Positions 1-8,853 of a stretch of DNA of 64,000 nt are shown one piece after another (positions within the stretch are counted from its first letter, which is position 1; each line of letters starts with the position of its first letter). The stretch spans positions 1,240,001 through 1,304,000 of the forward strand of contig NZ_SOAP01000002.1 in the NCBI RefSeq assembly GCF_004364805.1, written 5' to 3'. Position numbers and translations under genes: made by a program. Source of the DNA: Pelagimonas phthalicica (GTDB lineage Bacteria > Pseudomonadota > Alphaproteobacteria > Rhodobacterales > Rhodobacteraceae). The notes below the pieces were generated by a model, which saw only the letters and a list, made by a program, of their open reading frames with translations, made no database searches and was not told the DNA's origin.

Positions 1-631
1 TATTCATCGCGATGGCGCGCCCTCCGCGCTGGCGGCCTAGCTCGGCCTGGACCTCTTCACCGATATCGGCAAAGCGCCCCGACACGGTCCCCTTGGCGGC
101 GGCCTCGCGCACCAACTGCATTAACCGTGGCGCACGTGGATCGACGGGTTTGTGGAACCTGTGTCCAAAGCCCGAGACGATCTTGCCATACTGTGCGCGC
201 CACTCATCCAGCCCGCTTGTGACAGCTTCGTTCAGCCCAACGTCATGGGTCAGCCGGTCCGAGATACCATAGTAAAGCTCGGCGCATTGTTCCCCCGCGC
301 CACCATGCACATCGCCCAGCATGTTCACGGCGGTCGCCATCGCATTGTTCAGCCCAACCCCGCAGGTCGCCGCCATACGTGCAGCAGCTATCGAGGGCGC
401 TTGCGGCCCGTGATCCACCCCGGCGACCAAAGCAGCCTCGAACAAGGTAGCTTCGTCAGCGCTTGGCATATCGCCCCGCACCATCAGCCAGATCATCTGC
501 GGAAAGGAAACATTGCCAATCAGGTCCTGAATGGGGTGACCTCGGAACGCGATCCTGCCCGGTTCCATGTCGATAATCGACGTACGCCACCAATGCCGAA
601 TGGCGTCTGCATCTGACATTTGGATTGTCAT
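1..631 (-). CDS. Citrate synthase-family protein, citryl-CoA lyase-like (partial, C-terminus outside window)
   Basis: The first 210 residues are visible; the 3' end lies beyond base 1. The protein has the short citrate-synthase fold: an N-terminal stretch with DMEPGRIAFRGHPIQDLIG, the GGAGEQCAELYYGI segment that in the family holds the acyl-CoA site, and the GFGHRFHKPVDPRAPRLM block with the conserved His. Short members of this family that start straight into the large domain are usually annotated as citryl-CoA or related lyases rather than true citrate synthases. Its ATG overlaps the stop of the upstream aroE-like gene (ATGA at 628-631), so it is the last visible member of the quinate/shikimate operon. 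The substrate is unknown; it might act on a CoA ester further down the aromatic pathway. Confidence 0.8.
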   Translation of the reverse strand, partial: MTIQMSDADAIRHWWRTSIIDMEPGRIAFRGHPIQDLIGNVSFPQMIWLMVRGDMPSADEATLFEAALVAGVDHGPQAPSIAAARMAATCGVGLNNAMATAVNMLGDVHGGAGEQCAELYYGISDRLTHDVGLNEAVTSGLDEWRAQYGKIVSGFGHRFHKPVDPRAPRLMQLVREAAAKGTVSGRFADIGEEVQAELGRQRGGRAIAMN

Positions 632-1488
632 GCCATGACCTCCCGCTCATGAGACACAAGTTGCTTGAATTTCTCGGACAAACGTTGCGGCGAGGCCGTC
701 TTGCCGGTCATGAGGTGAAAAGCGGCGGCAGCCTGAAAAATCGCCATGCCGGACCCGCCCATCCCACGCAGGCGACACGACGCGGCCCGCTGAAGCAGCT
801 CGGTTTCGCGCGGGAAATAGATGATGTCGGCGACCCAACAGGCAGGAGAGAGACGCGCCGGGTCAAACGCCATGCCCGGATGACCATCCATCCCGACAGG
901 GGTCGCATTAACCACGCCGCTCAGGCTGGATGGATCAGCGCCCTCAAAACTGTCCGCGACCTGAATGTGTGCCCGAGGGCGCGCGGCTTTCAATCGTGCG
1001 ACCAGAGCCTCTGCGCGGTCATTGGATATGTCCGTCACATGCAGCGCACCACATCCTTGATCGATCAAGGCAAGGCCAACAGCCCCTCCCGCTCCCCCTG
1101 CCCCAACCAGCAGCACCTTTGAGATTGACGCCATCGGCATCTCGCTGCGCAATGCCGAGCGGAATCCGACATAGTCGGTGTTGTGGCCAACCCAGCGCTC
1201 GTTCTGAAAGAGGACCGTGTTCACCGCCCCAAGTGCCTGTGCGGTCTCAGAAAGGTCATGCATCAGCCCGGCGGCTTCCCCCTTGAACGGGTGCGTCACG
1301 TTCACGCCAACCATGTTTTCGGCCTCAGCCTGTTGAAGGAGGCTCTTAAGGCTCATCCCTTTGAAAGGATGCGTCGCGGTATCAAATCTTTGATAATCAT
1401 AGGCAAAACCCTGGATTTCTGCCTCGGCCATATGCATGTCCGGGGTCAGAGACCCCGCAATGTTCTGTCCAATCAGCGCGGCTTTCAT
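628..1488 (-). CDS. aroE: Shikimate dehydrogenase (AroE/YdiB family), catabolic context
   Basis: 286 residues, full length for the family. It should interconvert shikimate (or quinate) and the 3-dehydro form with NAD(P). Near the N-terminus is the substrate loop SLTPDMH, then NVTHPFKGEAAGL with the catalytic Lys, GAVNTVLF and GHNTDYVGF with the conserved Asp, and a Rossmann loop VGAGGAGGAVG. The C-terminal GMGGSGMAIFQAAAAF is typical. Both ends overlap neighbours (ATGA at 1485-1488 with quiC and at 628-631 with the lyase-like gene), so it is translated with a dehydroshikimate dehydratase and a TRAP importer. That context points to shikimate/quinate use as a carbon source rather than to aromatic amino acid synthesis. 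NAD versus NADP preference cannot be read with confidence. Confidence 0.9.
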   Translation of the reverse strand: MKAALIGQNIAGSLTPDMHMAEAEIQGFAYDYQRFDTATHPFKGMSLKSLLQQAEAENMVGVNVTHPFKGEAAGLMHDLSETAQALGAVNTVLFQNERWVGHNTDYVGFRSALRSEMPMASISKVLLVGAGGAGGAVGLALIDQGCGALHVTDISNDRAEALVARLKAARPRAHIQVADSFEGADPSSLSGVVNATPVGMDGHPGMAFDPARLSPACWVADIIYFPRETELLQRAASCRLRGMGGSGMAIFQAAAAFHLMTGKTASPQRLSEKFKQLVSHEREVMA

Positions 1489-3368
1489 GTGCGCGGTATC
1501 CCTGCTGGTCGTTGGTGTTTCATTTGCGCAGCCAGACGGGCGGACGCATTGCGCGCGCCGTAACCTGTGTAGCTGCGACTGCGCTGGACGATCTCAAAGA
1601 AGAAACCCTGGAAGATCGGCTGGCTATAAATCTGGTAATAGGCGGTGTTGCCTTGCTGATCGAAAAGGATGTTGCCTGCGCGCAATCTGGCAACAAGGTC
1701 GTCATCCAACCCAAATTGCGCCTGAAGATCATCGTAGTAGTTGGGCGAGATTTCCAAACGCGCAAAGCCCTGCGCGGCGAGTTGCGCGGAAGTTTCAAAG
1801 ATGTCGTCGCTCAGAAAAGCGATATGCTGGACCCCTGCCCCAAATCTATCCGCAAGAAACGAGGCCGCGAATGTGCGATGACCTTCGGCACCGTTCAGAT
1901 TCAGGCGCACTTCGCCTTCCGGGCTTTCGATGGCTTGGCTATGCACCACTCCCGCCGGGTCAGCCACATCAACGATCACCGATTTCGCCATCTCGAAAGT
2001 TGAGGTGTAATACAAAAGCCAGCTCTGCATTTCTTCGTAGCGCATGGTCTGGGCCACGTGATCAACGCGGCGCAGGCCGGCCGGTTGCGTGGCTTCGGTC
2101 TTGGCGACAGGTTCGAACTCGATATCCCAGACACGGTGCAGGTCGGATTTCTCGTCAATGAAGTGCACCACATTGCCGCCAACACCGCGAATGGCTGGGA
2201 TGTCCAATTCGCCTGCGCCTACGGGTTGTGAGAACTGCGGAGTGCCCAGCGCGGTTGCGCGCGCAACGGTCTGGTCGGCGTCCTTTACTCGCAACCCCAT
2301 ATCGCAGACTGACGGGCCATGACCGATGAACGCAGAGTGGGCAAAGCCCTCTTCTTCCGTGTTCACGACGATATTGATTGCGCCCTGCCGCCACAGCTCA
2401 ACCGATTTCGAGACATGTTTGCGTTCCATCCGAAAACACATGGCCGACAGCATGTCGGTCAGTTCTTTGCCACTGGTGGCATCCGCCGCGAACTCGATAA
2501 ACTCAATTCCCGACGAGTAAACGCGCGGCGGAAGGTCGGGGATGTCGAAATGCAGGTCTGGATCGCTGCGGGACACTTCGTCCAGCAAGTTCACCAATGC
2601 CCGGTAGCCATCTTGCGCCAAGGTGCGCCCACCGGGACTTGGGCTGTGTTCGTTCACACGCGCAACCGACCAGGCACCTTTATACCCGGCACGTGACAAA
2701 ACTTTCACAAAGCCGGCAAGGTTCAAAGAGCCGAGGCCCGGCAGCATACCGAAATGCCGCTTCAGACTGCGGATCGTGCCTGGTGTGCGCGGTGCGTCGG
2801 ACAGTTGTACATGAAATACGCGCGCACCCGGCATATCGCGCAGCTGGGCTGGTTTCCCCCCATCTGCGAGCGAGAAATAGCTGTTAAGCGCAAGACCCAG
2901 ATTGGGGCTGTCGATTTTCTGAATCAGGTCCAGCGCCTGCGCGTCGGTCTGCACCAATCCCGCCCAGGGCAGCGCAAGATAGGCCAGCCGCATCCCCCGA
3001 GCTTTCGCCCGGTCAGCTGCATCCGCAAGGTCAGTGGCGGTCTGCTCGATAGACATCTTGCGACTGGACGCACCAATCAGCAGCATCTCTGTGCCCAATG
3101 CGCCCATCAGGTCAAACTTGCGCTCAAGCCTATCGAAGGCGCGGGTGCGTTCCGCGGCCTCCCATCCTTCAAGATCGTTGAAAGGTTTCAGGAGGTTGAT
3201 CGAAAGTCCAAACCCCTGCGCCATCTGCGCCACGTCCTCGGCAGAGCCGTGAAACCCGGTGAAATCCGGCTCGTGTAGTTCCACAGCGGCAAAGCCCGCT
3301 TCGGCGATGACCGAGAGTTTTTCTTCGAGATCACCGGGGATGGACGTTGTCGAAATTGCGAGTGACAT
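1485..3368 (-). CDS. quiC: 3-dehydroshikimate dehydratase, two-domain QuiC type (sugar isomerase-like TIM barrel plus HPPD-like VOC domain)
   Basis: 627 residues from an ATG that overlaps the TAA of the TRAP gene (TAATG at 3366-3370); an in-frame upstream start at 3401 would lie inside dctM and is not preferred. Residues 1 to about 280 are an AP-endonuclease-2/sugar phosphate isomerase TIM barrel (SLAISTTSIPGDLEEKL, AAVELHEPDF). The second half is a vicinal-oxygen-chelate domain like 4-hydroxyphenylpyruvate dioxygenase, with metal ligands in VDHVAQTM, VQHIAFLSDD and FFEIVQRS. This domain pair is the bacterial QuiC1/AsbF-related dehydratase that turns 3-dehydroshikimate into protocatechuate. 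Lies between the TRAP genes and aroE in one operon, which fits import, oxidation and dehydration of quinate/shikimate. Confidence 0.88.
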   Translation of the reverse strand: MSLAISTTSIPGDLEEKLSVIAEAGFAAVELHEPDFTGFHGSAEDVAQMAQGFGLSINLLKPFNDLEGWEAAERTRAFDRLERKFDLMGALGTEMLLIGASSRKMSIEQTATDLADAADRAKARGMRLAYLALPWAGLVQTDAQALDLIQKIDSPNLGLALNSYFSLADGGKPAQLRDMPGARVFHVQLSDAPRTPGTIRSLKRHFGMLPGLGSLNLAGFVKVLSRAGYKGAWSVARVNEHSPSPGGRTLAQDGYRALVNLLDEVSRSDPDLHFDIPDLPPRVYSSGIEFIEFAADATSGKELTDMLSAMCFRMERKHVSKSVELWRQGAINIVVNTEEEGFAHSAFIGHGPSVCDMGLRVKDADQTVARATALGTPQFSQPVGAGELDIPAIRGVGGNVVHFIDEKSDLHRVWDIEFEPVAKTEATQPAGLRRVDHVAQTMRYEEMQSWLLYYTSTFEMAKSVIVDVADPAGVVHSQAIESPEGEVRLNLNGAEGHRTFAASFLADRFGAGVQHIAFLSDDIFETSAQLAAQGFARLEISPNYYDDLQAQFGLDDDLVARLRAGNILFDQQGNTAYYQIYSQPIFQGFFFEIVQRSRSYTGYGARNASARLAAQMKHQRPAGIPRT

Positions 3369-4663
3369 TAGCCTTGGTATCCAAAGAGCCTCGGCAACCA
3401 CAGGATCATGTCAGGCAGCAACATCATCGCGACAAGCGCCAGAACCAACACAATCAGGAAGGCCCAGATTTCAGAGATGATTTCGCGCAACGGGATGTCG
3501 GTGACCGCGTTGATCACAAAGAGCAGGATTCCATAGGGAGGTGTGATCAAACCGATCATCGAGTTCACAACCACCAGCACACCAAAGTGGACAAGGTCGA
3601 TGCCCAAAGCTTCGCAGGTGGGGATGAACAGCGGGACAATCACCAAGATGATCGTGGTTGCATCCAAAACACAGCCCAAGGCCAAGATCAGGACATTCAC
3701 CATGATCAAGAACATGATCGGGCTAATATCTGACCCTTCCAGCATGGAAGAGATAGCCTGAGGGATTTGTTCCTGGATCACGATGAAGTTCAGAATGAAC
3801 GCGCCGCCGATCACAATCCCGACCGAAGCCGAGGAGCGGGCGCTATCCACGAACACTTGGTAAAGCTTGCCCAGAGAAATGGCGCGATAGAACATAAAGG
3901 CCAGCATCAGCGCATAGAATGCGGCAACAGCGGCGGCTTCTGTTGGCGTGGTGACGCCCCCGTAGATGCCGTAAAGCAGAATTGCAGGCATCAGAAGCGC
4001 CGGGAAGGCATTTGCCGTTTTCTTTGGCAGTTCGCGCAGCGGAATGGGCTCTTCTAGTGCGAAATTTCGCTTGCGTGCCAAGTACCCATTAATGCCCATC
4101 AGCACCGCGCCCATGATCAGGCCAGGCAAGATGCCTGCCAGGAACAGCGATCCGATGGAGGCTTTGGACACAAGTGCGTAGAGCACCATGGGGATCGACG
4201 GCGGAATAATCGGACCAATTGTGGCCGTCGCAGCGGTGATCCCGGCGGCGTATCCGCGCGGATAGCGGTCGCCCTTGGTCATCATCTCAATGATGATCTT
4301 GCCAATGCCGGCAGCATCCGCGACAGCCGAGCCAGACATGCCGGAAAAGATCAGCGACGCAACGACGTTCACATGCCCAAGGCCGCCTTTGAAACGGCCA
4401 ACAGCGGCAACACAGAAATTCAGCAGGCGGTCCGTGATCGACCCGGCATTCATGATGTTGGCAGCAACGATAAACAGAGGAACAGCCAAAAGGATGGTGC
4501 TGCGGTAAAACCCTTGCAGGATTTTCTCGCCAGCTAGGGCAACATCCAGACCGGCAACACCCAAATAAACGACCGAGGCCAGCAAGATCGAATATCCGAT
4601 CGGCGTGCCTATCCCCGCAAGAAAGAAGAGGGTGACAAGAAGAGAAATCAGCTCAAAGCTCAT
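3368..4663 (-). CDS. TRAP transporter large permease (DctM family)
   Basis: 431 residues with about a dozen hydrophobic segments, the normal size for the 12-helix TRAP large subunit. Typical stretches are GGLGHVNVVASLIFSGMSG, SAVADAAGIGKI and GPIIPPSIPMVLYALV. It forms the sodium-driven channel part with the small subunit, whose stop codon overlaps this start (ATGA at 4660-4663). With the neighbouring binding protein it should import a carboxylate. The operon partners quiC and aroE make quinate, shikimate or dehydroshikimate the likely cargo; this is inference from context. Confidence 0.93.
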   Translation of the reverse strand: MSFELISLLVTLFFLAGIGTPIGYSILLASVVYLGVAGLDVALAGEKILQGFYRSTILLAVPLFIVAANIMNAGSITDRLLNFCVAAVGRFKGGLGHVNVVASLIFSGMSGSAVADAAGIGKIIIEMMTKGDRYPRGYAAGITAATATIGPIIPPSIPMVLYALVSKASIGSLFLAGILPGLIMGAVLMGINGYLARKRNFALEEPIPLRELPKKTANAFPALLMPAILLYGIYGGVTTPTEAAAVAAFYALMLAFMFYRAISLGKLYQVFVDSARSSASVGIVIGGAFILNFIVIQEQIPQAISSMLEGSDISPIMFLIMVNVLILALGCVLDATTIILVIVPLFIPTCEALGIDLVHFGVLVVVNSMIGLITPPYGILLFVINAVTDIPLREIISEIWAFLIVLVLALVAMMLLPDMILWLPRLFGYQG

Positions 4664-5226
4664 TTAGTTGCATCCTCTTTGGAATTCTCAGCGGTTTCAG
4701 CTTCGTGAAGGGCCTCAACAGCCAGCTCCAGCTCGGTTTTGGGCGGTCCGTTCCGCAGGGTATTGACGAACTGCCATGCGTATCGGGCGGCAATCACAAC
4801 GATAAAGACGCCATAAATTGAAAAGACATCGCGCAGCGGAATCTTGTTTCCGGTAAACGGGTTGCGCACCGTTGCGGTTTTGCGGATCTTCATCCAGTCA
4901 ATGTAGTCCAGCGTTGGAAGCAGGGTGTAGAGCATCCCAACGACCAGAGCGACGGCAGACATCAGCGCAAAGATCCGACGAACCGGTCTGCTGACCGACA
5001 GATAGATGATGTCGAACTTCACTTGATCTTGTTCGCGCACCACAAATGCGCAGCTAAAGAAGATCACCCAGACCCACAGAATACCGATAAGCTCCAACGT
5101 CCAGCCAGCGGGTGTGAACAGGTATCTGAGCACGATTTGTAGAAGAAAGGTTAGGAAGATTGCCGCCAGCAAGCCGCCGGCAATCGCTTCTGCGAGACGG
5201 GAGAACCACTTGAAGGCTTTCTCCAT
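4660..5226 (-). CDS. TRAP transporter small permease (DctQ family)
   Basis: 188 residues with four hydrophobic helices, as in other TRAP small subunits: one in AGGLLAAIFLTFLLQIVLRY, then WTLELIGILWVWVIFF, a third around ALMSAVALVVGMLY and a fourth near IYGVFIVVIAARYAW. Residues REQDQVKFD after helix 2 match the conserved loop. The C-terminal tail is acidic and cytoplasmic-looking. It lies between the binding protein (27 bases upstream) and the large permease (overlapping). If the binding protein upstream is really truncated, this membrane part has lost its own receptor. Confidence 0.92.
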   Translation of the reverse strand: MEKAFKWFSRLAEAIAGGLLAAIFLTFLLQIVLRYLFTPAGWTLELIGILWVWVIFFSCAFVVREQDQVKFDIIYLSVSRPVRRIFALMSAVALVVGMLYTLLPTLDYIDWMKIRKTATVRNPFTGNKIPLRDVFSIYGVFIVVIAARYAWQFVNTLRNGPPKTELELAVEALHEAETAENSKEDATK

Positions 5227-5253
5227 TGTCGTTCTCCCTCTTGTCAGATTGGC

Positions 5254-6264
5254 TTAGTTGCCCAGCGCGTTGATCTTCTCAAACACGCCCTCGGGCCAAG
5301 CTTGAGCAAATTCCGAACCGACATACTGAGCCTGAACATGCGTGCGGAAAGCGTCCACATCCGGCTCATAAATATCAAGCCCCTGCTCTTGCAGGAATGA
5401 AACAAGGCTTTCTTCAAGCTCCAACTGCTTCTGGCGACCACTTTCGGCGGCTGCGTCTGCTGCTTTCTGAACCGTCGCTTGCTGCTCCGGCGTCATGCCA
5501 TCCCAAACGGCCTTGGACATCGCGATGTAGTTCAAATCGACCAGATGCGAGGTCAGAATGATCTGCTTCGTCACTTCGTACAGTTTCTTGTCCACCACGG
5601 TCGGCAGCGGGTTATCTTGGCCATCCACCGCACCTGTCGACAGGCCTGTATAGACTTCGGAGAAGGCCATCGGGGTCGGCGCGGCCCCCAGTGCTGCGCC
5701 CAGGAATTGCCATGCATCCGTGCCCGGCATACGCAGATTAACGCCCGCAAGATCCGCCGGGGTCATGACGTTCAGCTCGTCTTTCGACTAGCGCAGGTTC
5801 ACCTGACGAAGCCCCAGATACATGACCGACAGCAGCTTGACCCCCAACTCGTCTTCGACGGTCGCCTTGAACGGGTCCATCAGTGGGTCATTGAACACAG
5901 CCACTTGGTGAGCCGCATCCTGATGCACATAACCGGTCGCAAAGATCGAGAATTCGGGGAAGAACTGCGCCAACTCCTGTGCCGAGGCGATCGACATTTC
6001 CAGGTTCCCACGCGAAATCGCGTCAAGCTCGGTGCCCTGTGCAAAAATTGTACCGTTATAGCTGGGTTGATAGTCTACGAAATCGTCAACCATAGGCGCA
6101 AAAACTTCGGCCATCGCGACCGAACGCTGGTCCGTTTCCGACCCCGAAGTTGCCAGACGCAGTTGGATTTTGTCAGTTGCAAAACTGGCCGTCGACGAGC
6201 CAGCAATGACGCCAGCCGCTACGACAGCTGAAATCGCCGCGCGGCGTGTAAACTTGGTGATCAT
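5254..6264 (-). pseudogene. TRAP substrate-binding protein (DctP family) interrupted by one in-frame TAG
   Basis: Starts at ATG 6264 with GGGAGG seven bases upstream and a signal peptide MITKFTRRAAISAVVAAGVI ending near ASFA. The frame is open to codon 158, meets TAG at 5788-5790, and then continues in the same frame without any shift to a TAA at 5254, giving 336 codons in all, the usual DctP size. Both halves are well conserved: LRLATSGSETDQRS before the stop, and TPADLAGVNLRMPG, VYTGLSTGAVDGQDNPL and LTSHLVDLNYIAMSK after it. One base change would restore it. It is either a fresh nonsense mutation or a read error. If genuine, import by this TRAP set is lost unless another receptor is used. 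Confidence 0.88.
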
Positions 6265-6322
6265 GATTTTCCTCCCTGAATATCGCATAGATCATCTCGA
6301 CGTGATTTTTGCCCGATTTTGG

Positions 6323-6358
6323 ATATTTTGCAATATTTTTTGCAAAATATCTGATATT
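6323..6358. promoter_or_regulatory. Probable GntR operator region upstream of the TRAP-qui operon
   Basis: Holds a perfect 11-bp inverted repeat, ATATTTTGCAA (6323-6333) and its complement (6340-6350), followed by the short palindrome TATCTGATA (6348-6356). The 10-mer TTGCAATATT (6328-6337) and the 9-mer in reverse complement, TATCAGATA, both recur at 7543-7560 upstream of the gntR gene. This dyad size suits a GntR/FCD dimer. It sits 60-90 bases before the dctP start. Confidence 0.55.
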
Positions 6359-7444
6359 TTACGCTAATACAGAGTATTCCTTATTAGTTTCAATGTCTTG
6401 ACCGGTGTGGACTTCAACAGATTTGCCTGTTTTACAGGCCGCTTGTATGGCTTCCAGCACTTTCAGGGTGCGCAAACCTTCGCGTCCCGACACCAGCGGC
6501 TTGGCCTGTTCGGCAATGACATCTGCAAAATGATGCATTTGGTTGACCAGCGGATCCGAAGCTTCGCGGATCAGCGTCGTCGCCGCCATCGGGGTCCACC
6601 AATCACGCTTGCCATTCTGATGTTGCCAGAGACGCAAGTCAGGGACCGAAAGCGACCCATGCGCTCCGCCAATCATGTAGCAGCTCTCGGGTGTCGGTGG
6701 GTAAATCGGGTATTCGTTCGAGGTCAGCTCCCAACTCCAAGGTGCGACAATGCTGTCTGACACAGTTATGGTGCCAATCGCGCCATTTTCGAAACGTAGG
6801 ACTGCGGCGGCCACGTCTTCATTCTCGAACCCGCGCATTGACGGTGCAGACTGCGCTTGAACGCTTTGGACTTCCCCGCACAGGTGACGGATCAGATCCA
6901 CATCATGCGCCAGATTGACCGAGATCGGCCCCGCGCCGGCTTTCTTTCGCCACGGTGCCTCGTCAAAGTAATGATCCGGCTTGTAGAACCAACAATTGAC
7001 ATGCACTGCCCGCACTTCGCCGATACCACCCGCCGAGACGACCTCGTGTGCCTTGCGGATCAGCGGGTTGTGGCGGCGATGGTGGCCAACAAGAATGGGC
7101 ACGCCCTTTTCTTCTGCCCGCTCAACAAGTGTCCGTGCTTCGTTGGCAGAGGTCGCCAAAGGTTTCTCTATCAGAACCGGGCACCCCTGGCGCACTGCTT
7201 CAATCCCCTGCGACACATGCAGCGGTGTGGGCGTTGCCAAAACCAGCCCATCTGGCCTTTGTGCTGCGAACAGTTCTTCCAGCGTGTCAAAACACGGCAC
7301 ACCTCTGTCATGCGCAAAGGCGCGCCCATCGTCACTGGGATCTACGATCCCAGACAGGCTCACGTGCTTCAGTTGATTGATGGCATCCGCATGGCGTCGC
7401 CCGACAAGGCCCACTCCAGCGATTGCAATTTGAACAGTCTCCAC
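6359..7444 (-). CDS. Gfo/Idh/MocA-family NAD(P) oxidoreductase
   Basis: 361 residues. Start is GTG at 7444 with a G-rich Shine-Dalgarno (GGGGGGA) about nine bases upstream. The N-terminus has the Rossmann motif IAGVGLVGRRHA, then ATPTPLHVSQG and the family signature VLIEKPLA with the catalytic Lys. The C-terminal half is the typical alpha/beta substrate domain, with GHHRRHNP and NLAHDVDLIRHLCG carrying the usual active-site His/Asp. Such enzymes oxidise a ring hydroxyl of a sugar, cyclitol or carbocyclic acid. It lies between the GntR gene (divergent) and the TRAP-qui operon, so quinate, shikimate or a relative is a reasonable substrate; this is inference. The operator motif before dctP falls just beyond its stop. 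Confidence 0.85.
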   Translation of the reverse strand: METVQIAIAGVGLVGRRHADAINQLKHVSLSGIVDPSDDGRAFAHDRGVPCFDTLEELFAAQRPDGLVLATPTPLHVSQGIEAVRQGCPVLIEKPLATSANEARTLVERAEEKGVPILVGHHRRHNPLIRKAHEVVSAGGIGEVRAVHVNCWFYKPDHYFDEAPWRKKAGAGPISVNLAHDVDLIRHLCGEVQSVQAQSAPSMRGFENEDVAAAVLRFENGAIGTITVSDSIVAPWSWELTSNEYPIYPPTPESCYMIGGAHGSLSVPDLRLWQHQNGKRDWWTPMAATTLIREASDPLVNQMHHFADVIAEQAKPLVSGREGLRTLKVLEAIQAACKTGKSVEVHTGQDIETNKEYSVLA

Positions 7445-7542
7445 CGGGACAGTCCCCCCTAAAGGCGCAGCCGCGCCTGAATTTCATTGACCGGACAGAG
7501 TCGCCGGTGCCGTTACATCACCCTAGGGGGCGTCGACGTGAT

Positions 7543-7560
7543 TTGCAATATTATCAGATA
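7543..7560. promoter_or_regulatory. Second copy of the GntR operator motif, gntR/oxidoreductase divergent promoter
   Basis: TTGCAATATT (7543-7552) runs into TATCAGATA (7552-7560). Both elements match the site at 6328-6356 (the second as its reverse complement). It lies in the 176-base gap between the divergent oxidoreductase (start 7444) and gntR (start 7621), where an autoregulatory site is expected. Confidence 0.5.
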
Positions 7561-7620
7561 TTTTTTGTTTTACCTGATTTATTGAGTTATTGTGACCATA
7601 TTCTCAAAATGGTACTAAAT

Positions 7621-8304
7621 ATGGAAAAGCAGCAAAAACCGGACAAAAAGATGAACAAACCGATCGCGACCGTCGGATCGAGCACCTATCAGCGCATCAA
7701 GCACGACATCATCTTTGGTGAGTTGAACCCGGGCGCGAAACTGAAGCTCGAGGCGCTGAAGCAGCGCTATTCGGCCAGTTCATCGACGTTACGCGAAACT
7801 CTAAACCGTCTCGCCAGCGAAGGGTTCGTTGAAGCGCCAGAACAACGCGGCTTCTTTGTCACGCCGGTGTCTCGAGAAGACCTGATCGAGATCACCGAAT
7901 TGCGGGTCCTTCTGGAATGTCACGCGCTGGAACAATCGATCAAGAACGGAGATACCGATTGGGAAGGCAATCTGGTCGCCGCCCATCACAAGTTGCACCT
8001 GATGGAACAGCGGATGCTTGCAGGCGATCACACTGAGAAAGAGATGTGGAAACGCTATGATTGGGAGTTTCATCTGGCCATGATCGAAGCCTGCAACTCC
8101 AAGAACCTGCTTTCGCTCCACTCGACACTTTACGACAAATACCTGCGCTATCAGATGCTGGTCCTGACCTATCGCGGCGAAGAAGCTGTGGTCGAACACA
8201 AAGCCATGTTTGACGCAGCGCTGTCCAGGGACGCAAGCAAAGCCAAACAATTGCTCGAAGACCATATTCGCAACGGGTTGGAACATACGTTGGCGGCTAT
8301 GTGA
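7621..8304 (+). CDS. GntR-family transcriptional regulator (FCD subfamily)
   Basis: 227 residues from ATG 7621 (other possible starts at 7609 and 7651). Residues about 15-80 are the winged helix (STYQRIKHDIIFGELNPG, STLRETLNRLASEGFVE). The rest is an all-helical FCD ligand domain, with WEFHLAMIEACNSKNLL and the C-terminal helix EHKAMFDAALSRDASKAKQLLEDHI carrying the usual metal/ligand His residues. It is divergent from the Gfo/Idh/MocA gene and near the TRAP-qui operon. Two matching palindromic sites (6328-6358 and 7543-7560) fit control of both, most likely as a repressor released by a pathway acid. The ligand is not known. Confidence 0.88.
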   Translation: MEKQQKPDKKMNKPIATVGSSTYQRIKHDIIFGELNPGAKLKLEALKQRYSASSSTLRETLNRLASEGFVEAPEQRGFFVTPVSREDLIEITELRVLLECHALEQSIKNGDTDWEGNLVAAHHKLHLMEQRMLAGDHTEKEMWKRYDWEFHLAMIEACNSKNLLSLHSTLYDKYLRYQMLVLTYRGEEAVVEHKAMFDAALSRDASKAKQLLEDHIRNGLEHTLAAM

Positions 8305-8853
8305 GTACCAGGGCTTCCGTGTCACTGTGTTAGCGGCCGCGATATGGAGGTCATCGTTTACGCCACATGACGCATGTCGCCAAAGCCTCCGGAGGCCTCG
8401 GAAGCGGTCTTTTGGGGGCGAAGAGCATCTCGGCCTTAATCTGAAACTTCATTGAGATTTCTTTATGTTTGGTCACTGCGATGCCGAAGGCGACCTGCCA
8501 GGCGTCTTCGCTCTTGTGATCCAATACCATCCGCTCCGCGCGGGCGCGGGTTTCTCTGGATAACGTGTTCCGTTCTTCGTCTTTCCGATGGCCCAGTATC
8601 CTTACTTCTGGATCTCCGGCAAACAAGAGCCGGTTCAGTCTGCGGACAAAACAGACTTTTGTTATTCCCTTCTCAAACGCAACATCACGTTGCCTTTGCG
8701 TTACTTTTTTCACATCGCAGTCCAGGCCACAAAGCAGCCGTTTAACCCATTGCCAGGTCAGACAAGGCCAGTTTGAGCGGTTCTCATCCGCGACGCTTGC
8801 TGTGGCTTGCAAACTGCACATGCAATCTGCGTCGAAACCGAACCTATTCTTGG
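8305..8853. other. 549-base gap between convergent genes; unrecognised reading frame only
   Basis: No gene is recognised. A minus-strand frame of about 170 codons (8351-8863, TTG start) stays open across the gap and overlaps the SDR 3' end by ten bases, but it resembles no family known to me and lacks a clear ribosome-binding site. A 12-bp palindrome, GCCTCCGGAGGC, is at 8385-8396. This may be a small hypothetical gene or decayed DNA. Confidence 0.4.
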
